Assembly: GCA_024762915.1 (NCBI GenBank)
Contig: JANTGL010000024.1
Span: forward strand, 1-16,443
Length of the DNA: 16,443 nucleotides
Source: Bacteroidales bacterium
Lineage (GTDB): Bacteria; Bacteroidota; Bacteroidia; Bacteroidales; JAADGE01
Reading direction: 5' to 3'
A model generated the notes under the pieces. The model saw only the letters and a program-made list of their open reading frames with translations, ran no database searches and had not been told where the DNA came from. Shown in pieces: positions 7,567-13,342 of this stretch. Position 1 is the stretch's first letter. Each line of letters opens with the position of its first letter. The translations under genes were made by a program, and so were the position numbers.

Positions 7567-8832
7567 TTAGTGTTTTCTACCTGTAAAACCATCTTTTAAG
7601 ATACTTTCCCAATAACTATTTTTATAAAAAATCTTTGTTTGATATAAATTTTTCTGTTCTGTTGTTATGTCGGTATATTCAATTTCCCCTCTAAAGAGCA
7701 TACCGGATAGGTTTAGCATTTCCTGAAGGACATCTTGATTGTTTATAAACAAAAGATATTTATCTACTTGAGCATTTTTGTAACCATAGTACATATAACT
7801 AATATTTTTTTCGTTAAAAGTATTGACCTCGTCTTCAATAAATCTCGCACCATTGTCTCCATGTAAACTCTCTGAAAGAAATCCGAATTCACTTACCATA
7901 AGTGGTTTGCCTTTAATATCATTATGATTCAAGATATTAGAAAAATAGTCTTCTATCCATTGGCGATTATATGTTATGCCATCGTGTTCTCCCGGATATT
8001 GTCCCCCATATTTAGTGAACCACCATGGTTGGTAAAAATGGTAATTTACTGCTAAATTATCATCAAGATTTGTCCATTGTTTGTCATAAACACGATATTG
8101 GAGTACATCTGTTTCAGGAAAGACTATATGCTTTTGATCGTATGTTCTAATTTCGCCGATTATGTCCGCATAAAAATCGCAGAGTATTTCTTGGTTCGGC
8201 GTTTTGGGTTCATTTATAAAATCATAGCCGGCTATATATGGATTATCTTTATATCTTTGTGCGATAATGCCCCAGGTTTCAATTACCTTATTCCAAATAG
8301 CACTTCCTCTTCCTTCTTCCCAAAGATTGAGATTAAATTCTCTTCGAGATCTGCAGGCAGGGTTATCGTTCTCCCCGACATCATAAAGAACCGGCATAAC
8401 ATAAATATTATTTTTCCCGTAAAAATCTATGGTCTTATCAAAAGATTCTAATTGTTTTTCAAACAATAATGTATCATTTAATTTATCAATAGTAAACCAA
8501 AGCCGGACAATATTTACCCCCATATTTTTCATAATGTTAATATCATCTTCATTACGAGAATAAGTTAATAAATCCTGACCGTATCCGAATAATACATTCG
8601 GATTTTCGCCTCTTTGATATACTGTCGGATAATACCAGTCTCCACTCACTCCGGAGCCATCTCCAATATTAAAACCATGCAACAAAATTTCATTACCATT
8701 CTCATCAACAATTTTATCTTCTCGTACTTTGAGATAGGTGAGATTATTCAACGGTATCAGTTGTTCTGTTGTTTTATGACAATTCGTGAATGCTATTACT
8801 AACAATACACAAAATAATAATATGTTTTTCAC
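7567..8832 (-). CDS. GH5 family glycoside hydrolase (cellulase/mannanase-type) lipoprotein
   Basis: The 421-aa product has the same lipoprotein-type signal as its neighbour (MKNILLFCVLLVIAFTNC, Cys18). A GH5-type (beta/alpha)8 domain follows: LLHGFNIG (50-57), NIVRLWF with Arg110, GYDFINEP with acid/base Glu208, NYHFYQPWW with His265, and MVSEFGF with nucleophile Glu315. GH5 enzymes cleave beta-glucans, mannans or related chains by a retaining mechanism; the subfamily and substrate cannot be set by eye. The start codon is GTG at 8832, since an in-frame stop lies five codons upstream and the signal peptide begins here. GH5 is first in a two-gene unit with GH10 downstream. No TAnnTTTG promoter box was found upstream; an inverted-repeat element occupies that region. 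Confidence 0.92.
   Translation of the reverse strand: MKNILLFCVLLVIAFTNCHKTTEQLIPLNNLTYLKVREDKIVDENGNEILLHGFNIGDGSGVSGDWYYPTVYQRGENPNVLFGYGQDLLTYSRNEDDINIMKNMGVNIVRLWFTIDKLNDTLLFEKQLESFDKTIDFYGKNNIYVMPVLYDVGENDNPACRSRREFNLNLWEEGRGSAIWNKVIETWGIIAQRYKDNPYIAGYDFINEPKTPNQEILCDFYADIIGEIRTYDQKHIVFPETDVLQYRVYDKQWTNLDDNLAVNYHFYQPWWFTKYGGQYPGEHDGITYNRQWIEDYFSNILNHNDIKGKPLMVSEFGFLSESLHGDNGARFIEDEVNTFNEKNISYMYYGYKNAQVDKYLLFINNQDVLQEMLNLSGMLFRGEIEYTDITTEQKNLYQTKIFYKNSYWESILKDGFTGRKH
8767..8831 (-). repeat. Direct repeat copy B: signal-peptide coding DNA of GH5
   Basis: Partner of 7434-7498, with 64 of 65 bases identical. Identity stops at the first base of the start codon (GTG here, ATG in GH10) and near codon 22, after which the two genes are unrelated. 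Confidence 0.95.
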
Positions 8833-8887
8833 AGAGTTTTTTGTTTAAATTAAATCTTAGTTATGATCTGACTAATTAATATTTTTT

Positions 8888-9017
8888 GAGCCCACTCTGA
8901 AAAGTCATCCGATGAATATTTTACAATATTGGAATCTATTAATTCTGATAATCAAGAAAATACAAATTCATCGGATGATTAAATTTTCATTTTTTTTAGA
9001 CTTTTCTGAGAAGTCTC
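8888..9017. repeat. 130-bp inverted-repeat element (MITE-like or IS remnant)
   Basis: The ends 8888-8906 (GAGCCCACTCTGAAAAGTC) and 8999-9017 (GACTTTTCTGAGAAGTCTC) are inverted copies matching at 15 of 19 positions. Inside, TCATCCGATGAA (8905-8916) and TTCATCGGATGA (8967-8978) are a perfect 12-bp inverted pair. The element is flanked on both sides by T-runs that could be a target duplication but are too simple to prove it. No transposase gene is present. Alternative: a regulatory region for GH5. Confidence 0.5.
8905..8978. promoter_or_regulatory. Paired near-palindromic boxes TCATCsGATGA, 63 bp apart
   Basis: TCATCCGATGA (8905-8915) and TCATCGGATGA (8968-8978) are each palindromic except for the central base. 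They lie about 75-145 bp upstream of the GH5 start. The 63-bp spacing equals six helical turns. They could be operators or parts of the inverted-repeat element. Confidence 0.35.
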
Positions 9018-9024
9018 TTTTTTT
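8998..9024 (+). terminator. Plus-strand terminator-like hairpin inside the inverted-repeat element
   Basis: AGACTTTT (8998-9005) pairs with GAGAAGTCT-side bases up to 9016 (8 bp, one G-T wobble, 3-nt loop), followed by C and seven T (9018-9024). There is no plus-strand gene for it to serve, which fits a relic of a mobile element. Confidence 0.4.
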
Positions 9025-9058
9025 GTATCATCATAGTTTATTTTAAATCTGTAATAAA

Positions 9059-9093
9059 TTACATTCCGAAAGTTTAAAACTTTCGGAATGTAA
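9059..9093 (-). terminator. Strong 17-bp perfect hairpin after the unknown lipoprotein gene
   Basis: The arms around TACATTCCGAAAGTTT (9060-9075) and AAACTTTCGGAATGTA (9077-9092) pair perfectly, with a further T-A pair outside and position 9076 at the centre. It lies 20 bp past the stop codon of the 9114-9902 gene. The run after the stem on the minus strand is AT-rich but not a clean T tract, so it may end or protect the transcript. Confidence 0.65.
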
Positions 9094-9113
9094 AGTAGTC
9101 AGGGCTGTATTAT

Positions 9114-9902
9114 TTAATTACAATCAACGTCATGATGTGTTTCGTCCCAGCAATGCCAAACATCGTCCCCGAATTTCTTTTGATCTTTAACTCGTCCGTT
9201 TTGGTTTGCTTGGCTCCACTCAATTGCAGTTAAATTGTCGGCACCTTTGTTGTAAATATTATAATAGGCATTCAAATCCGTATTACTGTCATTTCCGTAG
9301 AAAATATATCCGCCGTTTTCTGCACCGCCGGGAACGATATTGGTATATTTTATGTTTCCGGTACTGTCCGTTGTTCTGTTCCATTCAATACCGAGCAACT
9401 CAGTCGGGTCAGTCGGTTTGTTATATAAAGTCCAAGTTCCGTGATTTCTGTCAAGATTACTGACTCCGCTGTACCATAAAAAATGTGTGTATTCACCGGA
9501 TTTTGTAATATACATTTCCCATTCGACCGTTTCAGATTTGAGAACTCCGTATAGTTCAGCCGTAAATGTATTCACTCCTGCATTAAAAGAATAAGTCCAA
9601 AGCCATGTATTATCTCCTTGATAATCTGCTTCATGATTTTTTACGGCTTCCACATAAGAAGCAACCGGAACAGCTAAACCGATGGTTATAATCGCATTCC
9701 AAATACCGACATTAAATGCAGAATGGTTCCAATTAACCATCGTTGAATCTGAAACTGCTTTTACGTTGTCATTAAAGTCCGAAAAATTAGCAACAAATGC
9801 CGATTCGGGCGGTAATTCAGGTGCAACTTTGTTTTTATTACAAGACGTAAAGACAAGGGATAATAAAACTACCGATAATAAAATTGATTTTAAAGTTTTC
9901 AT
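9114..9902 (-). CDS. Lipoprotein of unknown function beside the glycoside hydrolase genes
   Basis: The 262-aa product has a clear lipoprotein signal: a Lys-containing N-region, a hydrophobic core and VFTSC with Cys21. The mature part begins with a Pro/Glu-rich linker (APELPPESAFVANF). It continues as a beta-rich domain full of Trp, Tyr and Asn, and ends with an acidic/His tail that has two Cys (WHCWDETHHDVDCN). A short helical stretch rich in Ala/Val (about residues 66-88, NVGIWNAIITIGLAVPVA) stands out. No enzyme motif was recognised. Aromatic-rich beta structure and position near GH5/GH10 would fit glycan binding, but that is only inference. A strong hairpin follows its stop, so it forms a transcription unit separate from GH5. 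No promoter box was found upstream. Confidence 0.82.
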   Translation of the reverse strand: MKTLKSILLSVVLLSLVFTSCNKNKVAPELPPESAFVANFSDFNDNVKAVSDSTMVNWNHSAFNVGIWNAIITIGLAVPVASYVEAVKNHEADYQGDNTWLWTYSFNAGVNTFTAELYGVLKSETVEWEMYITKSGEYTHFLWYSGVSNLDRNHGTWTLYNKPTDPTELLGIEWNRTTDSTGNIKYTNIVPGGAENGGYIFYGNDSNTDLNAYYNIYNKGADNLTAIEWSQANQNGRVKDQKKFGDDVWHCWDETHHDVDCN

Positions 9903-9998
9903 AATTAATGATTTTGATTAATAAAATTGTTTTTCTGTATTTAATACACATAAATGCTATTTTACCCTGAAATAATTTTAATCTTATTTTTTTATAAA

Positions 9999-10006
9999 TA
10001 TATTTG
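9999..10006 (+). promoter_or_regulatory. Candidate -7 box (TATATTTG) for anmK
   Basis: TATATTTG matches TAnnTTTG, 59 nt before the anmK ATG, in the 163-bp divergent spacer. No -33 element was recognised. Confidence 0.45.
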
Positions 10007-10065
10007 TTTTTTATCAGAAAATCAATGATTTTAGTTTTTAATTTCCTTTTTAAATAAATATTTTG

Positions 10066-11145
10066 ATGAAATTACCTGAAAAATCCGTTAAAATTCAAAA
10101 AACAATTCTCGGTATTATGTCCGGAACCTCACTCGATGGTGTGGACTTTGCTTTATGTTCATTTGAGAAAACGAAAAAAAAATATTCATATAAAATATTA
10201 AAAACAGGATTTTTACCCTATAATGATGTTTGGAAAAAGCAACTTTCCAAAGCACAAAATCTTGATGCCTATGAATTTTTAAAACTTCATAAAAAATACG
10301 GCAGCTTTATAGGGGAAAAAACAAATGAATTTTTGAAAAATGAAATGAAACCCGATTTTATTGCTTCTCACGGGCATACAATATTTCATCATCCCGGAGA
10401 AAATTTAACATTTCAAATAGGTGACGGTGCATTTATTTCTGCCGAAACCGGCATCCCGGTTATTTCCGATTTCAGAAATCTGGATACGGCAATGGGCGGG
10501 CAGGGTGCACCTTTAGTTCCGATCGGGGATAAATTGTTATTTTCGAAATACGATTATTGTATAAATCTCGGTGGTTTTGCAAATATTTCGTATGATGAAA
10601 AGGAACAAAGAAATGCTTATGATATTTGTCCGTTTAATTTGATTATTAATCATTTTGCAAACTTAAAAGGAAAAGAATTTGATAAAGACGGTGAAATGGG
10701 AAAAAATGGAAATGTAAATCAAGAACTTTTAACAGAGTTGAGTAATATTGAATACTATTTTCAAAAACCTCCGAAATCACTAAGCAGAGAATATGTTGAA
10801 AAATATTATTTTCCGATATTTAATCAATATAAAATATCCGTTGAAGATATTTTAAGGACATATTACGAACATGCGGCATTTAAAATAAAGCAAAGTATTG
10901 TACAAAAAAGTAATAGGAAAGTTCTTGTTACCGGCGGCGGGACACACAATCGATTTTTTATTTCTTTGCTTCAAAATTTTAGTGAATATTCATGGATTGT
11001 TCCGGATAAAGAGATCATTGATTTTAAAGAAGCAATAATTTTTGCTTTTTTGGGTTTTTTAAGAAGTATCGGAAAAATCAATACACTGGCATCTGTTACG
11101 GGAGCAACAAGAGATACTTCCGGCGGATGCATTTTTATTATCTGA
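10066..11145 (+). CDS. anmK: Anhydro-N-acetylmuramic acid kinase AnmK
   Basis: The 359-aa product matches AnmK throughout. It has the N-terminal MSGTSLDGVD ATP-loop, HGHTIFHHP, GDGAFISAETGIPVISDFR and the block ending GGQGAPLVP with its following Asp. NLGGFANIS, DKDGEMGKNG, SLSREYVEKY and the C-terminal VTGGGTHNRF also fit, as does the tail GATRDTSGG. AnmK opens the 1,6-anhydro ring of anhydroMurNAc and phosphorylates it to MurNAc-6-phosphate, using ATP, in cytoplasmic recycling of cell-wall fragments. Length is usual for the family. The ATG at 10066 is chosen over the adjacent TTG at 10063. The gene is alone, with its own candidate promoter and a terminator after it; no murQ partner is in view. 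Confidence 0.97.
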   Translation: MKLPEKSVKIQKTILGIMSGTSLDGVDFALCSFEKTKKKYSYKILKTGFLPYNDVWKKQLSKAQNLDAYEFLKLHKKYGSFIGEKTNEFLKNEMKPDFIASHGHTIFHHPGENLTFQIGDGAFISAETGIPVISDFRNLDTAMGGQGAPLVPIGDKLLFSKYDYCINLGGFANISYDEKEQRNAYDICPFNLIINHFANLKGKEFDKDGEMGKNGNVNQELLTELSNIEYYFQKPPKSLSREYVEKYYFPIFNQYKISVEDILRTYYEHAAFKIKQSIVQKSNRKVLVTGGGTHNRFFISLLQNFSEYSWIVPDKEIIDFKEAIIFAFLGFLRSIGKINTLASVTGATRDTSGGCIFII

Positions 11146-11185
11146 TAAGGTGATATGTTCAATTTTTTCTTGCTGATTTTATAAT

Positions 11186-11214
11186 TAACGGATAAAATTT
11201 TCCGTTATTTTTTT
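11186..11214 (+). terminator. Rho-independent terminator of anmK
   Basis: TAACGGA (11186-11192) and TCCGTTA (11201-11207) form a 7-bp stem with an 8-nt loop, followed by seven T (11208-11214). It lies 41 nt after the anmK stop. Confidence 0.75.
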
Positions 11215-11277
11215 AAAATCTTTAAGTAAAAAAATAATCGCTTTATCAATCAGATTTTATTCTGTTTTAATTTTTTT

Positions 11278-11285
11278 TATCTTTG
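11278..11285 (+). promoter_or_regulatory. Bacteroidota -7 box (TATCTTTG) for the PorE-like gene
   Basis: TATCTTTG is identical to the der box and lies 24 nt before the ATG at 11310. It follows the anmK terminator, so the PorE-like gene has its own transcript. Confidence 0.65.
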
Positions 11286-11309
11286 CTTTTATCATTAAAT
11301 TCTCTCACC

Positions 11310-13331
11310 ATGAAAAATATTAAACCCGTACTATTCTTTTTTTCTTTTCTGTTGATTTCTGTTAATGTCTATTCTCAAAAACGATTGATAAAAAAAGCGG
11401 ATGAAGCTTTTGCAATCGGTGAATATTTCTTGGCTTCGGAAACCTATGAAAAAGTGTATGAAAAATTAACATCGAAACCGGAAAAAGCAGAAGTTGCATT
11501 TAAACTTGGTGAATGCGGCAGAATTATGATGAACAACAGAAAAGCAGCAAAATGGTATCGAAAAGCGGTCAGATATAATGTGGAGAAACCGCTGGCTTGG
11601 TTATATTACGGAAATGCATTAAAATCACTCGGAAAATATGATGAAGCAAAAATTCAATTTAAAAAATATCAAAATTTAATTCCTGCCGATGAAAGAGGAA
11701 AAATCGGAGAAAAATCCTGCGATTATGCACTTGATTGGATTGCTAATCCGACACGCTGGACTGTTGTAAAAGTTGAAGATATTAACTCAAAATATGCTGA
11801 TTTCTCACCTTCTTTCGGAAAAAGTAAGGCCGAAATTTATTTTTCTTCTACTAGAGAAAGTGCACACGGTAAAGATCCCAGCAATATAACCGGACAAAGT
11901 TATGCTGATATTTTTACGGCAAAAAAAGATCGAAAAGGGAAATGGAGTGTTCCCGTACCTGTTGAAGGCAACGTGAATACGCCGGGCAGTGAAGGAGCGG
12001 CAGTCATATTAAATGAAGGAAGTACCATGTATTTTTCAATGTGTAAGCAAACCGAAAATGCAAATATGGGGTGTAAAATTTATAAGTCACGATATAATGC
12101 CGGCGGTTGGTCTGATCCGCAAGAAGTTGAATTAACGGGTGACAGCAGTGTAACGGTAGCACATCCGGCGGTATCGAAAGATGAGTTGACCATGTATTTT
12201 GTCAGTGACAGTATTCCGGGGATGAAATGCAGAGGCGGAAAAGATATTTGGATGGTAAAACGTTCGAGTCCGAACGGGAAATGGAACAAACCCGAAAATT
12301 TGGGTTCAAAAATCAATACAAAAGGAGATGAAAAATTTCCTTATGTAAGTGATGACGGAACTTTATATTTTGCCTCTGACGGGCATCCCGGAATGGGCGG
12401 ATTGGACATTTATAAAGCCGTGAAAAACGGGACAACATGGGAAGTTGAAAATATGAAATCACCGATTAATTCTCCGAAAGATGATTTCGGTATTTGCTTT
12501 TATCAAAATAAGAAATTCGGTTATTTAAGTTCTGACAGAGATAAATACATAAATTTATATGAATTTTCTATGCCTGATTTGTTTTTTGTATTAAAAGGAA
12601 AAGTAATTAATTCAAATTCAAATGCACCGCTTCCCGATGCCAAGGTTCATTTAACCAGTCCGAGCGGACACGAATCCGAAATTACTTCGGCATCTGACGG
12701 AACATTTCGATTTAATTTACATCCGAAAACGGATTATACCGTGATAGCTTCAAAAGCAAAATATCTCAGTGCTCTTGTTGATCGCTCTACCAAAGGTTTG
12801 AATAAAAGTAAAACCTTTGACATTATTTTAGATTTGGCACCGATAAAAAATACTTTTGAATTGCCTAATATCGAATACGATGTTGCAAAAACGACTTTAC
12901 GTCCTGAATCCATGGTTTCTTTGGATAAATTAGTGAAAATTTTAACAGTTAATTCACATATAACGATTGAATTGTCGGCAAATACCGATTTCCGAGGCGG
13001 TGATGAGTATAATCAAAATCTGTCCGAAGGACGCGCACAATCCGTTATGAATTATTTAATTTCAAAAGGCATAAAATCCGATCGATTAACATCAGTGGGT
13101 AACGGTGAGAAAAATCCGAAAATGATTAGTGCAAAAACTAAAAACGGCAGAAAAATATTATCAAAATATAAATTCCTGAAAAACGGTGATGTCCTCACAG
13201 AAGCTTATATTAATAATCTTGAAACTGATGAACAAAAAGAAATTTGCCATCAGTTGAATCGTCGAACCGAATTTCGTGTTTTACGTGACGATTACGGTAT
13301 TAATGCCGTAAAATTCGGCAGCGGGAAGTAA
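11310..13331 (+). CDS. PorE-like OmpA-family protein (TPR / beta-propeller / CRD / OmpA-C)
   Basis: The 673-aa product has a signal peptide ending near VYSQ (residue 23). The first domain (about 24-145) is TPR repeats. The second (about 150-420) is a PD40-type beta-propeller with repeated blades such as FSPSFGKSKAEIYFSS, AHPAVSKDELTMYFVSD and FPYVSDDGTLYFASDG. The third (about 425-510) is a carboxypeptidase-regulatory-like domain. The fourth (about 515-665) is an OmpA C-terminal peptidoglycan-binding domain with Asp560, YNQNLSEGRAQSV and NRRTEFRV. This order and length match PorE (PG1058) of the type IX secretion system of Porphyromonas gingivalis. Bacteroidota carry paralogues, so T9SS membership is not certain, and unlike PG1058 no lipobox is seen here. 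It probably ties an outer-membrane assembly to peptidoglycan. It is convergent with the next gene, 11 bp apart. Confidence 0.93.
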   Translation: MKNIKPVLFFFSFLLISVNVYSQKRLIKKADEAFAIGEYFLASETYEKVYEKLTSKPEKAEVAFKLGECGRIMMNNRKAAKWYRKAVRYNVEKPLAWLYYGNALKSLGKYDEAKIQFKKYQNLIPADERGKIGEKSCDYALDWIANPTRWTVVKVEDINSKYADFSPSFGKSKAEIYFSSTRESAHGKDPSNITGQSYADIFTAKKDRKGKWSVPVPVEGNVNTPGSEGAAVILNEGSTMYFSMCKQTENANMGCKIYKSRYNAGGWSDPQEVELTGDSSVTVAHPAVSKDELTMYFVSDSIPGMKCRGGKDIWMVKRSSPNGKWNKPENLGSKINTKGDEKFPYVSDDGTLYFASDGHPGMGGLDIYKAVKNGTTWEVENMKSPINSPKDDFGICFYQNKKFGYLSSDRDKYINLYEFSMPDLFFVLKGKVINSNSNAPLPDAKVHLTSPSGHESEITSASDGTFRFNLHPKTDYTVIASKAKYLSALVDRSTKGLNKSKTFDIILDLAPIKNTFELPNIEYDVAKTTLRPESMVSLDKLVKILTVNSHITIELSANTDFRGGDEYNQNLSEGRAQSVMNYLISKGIKSDRLTSVGNGEKNPKMISAKTKNGRKILSKYKFLKNGDVLTEAYINNLETDEQKEICHQLNRRTEFRVLRDDYGINAVKFGSGK

Positions 13332-13342
13332 ATTTAGTTTTT

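Noticed and set aside
8077..8451. Plus-strand open frame of 124 codons inside GH5
   Set aside because: It is antisense to a gene with clear GH5 motifs, has no promoter box seen and no recognisable protein features.
6393..8832. T9SS sorting domain on the two glycoside hydrolases
   Set aside because: Both end right after the catalytic domain and have lipoprotein signals; no C-terminal sorting motif is seen.
13332..13342. Terminator between the convergent PorE-like and ATP-grasp genes
   Set aside because: The gap is 11 bp with a T-run but no stem, so no terminator can be supported there.
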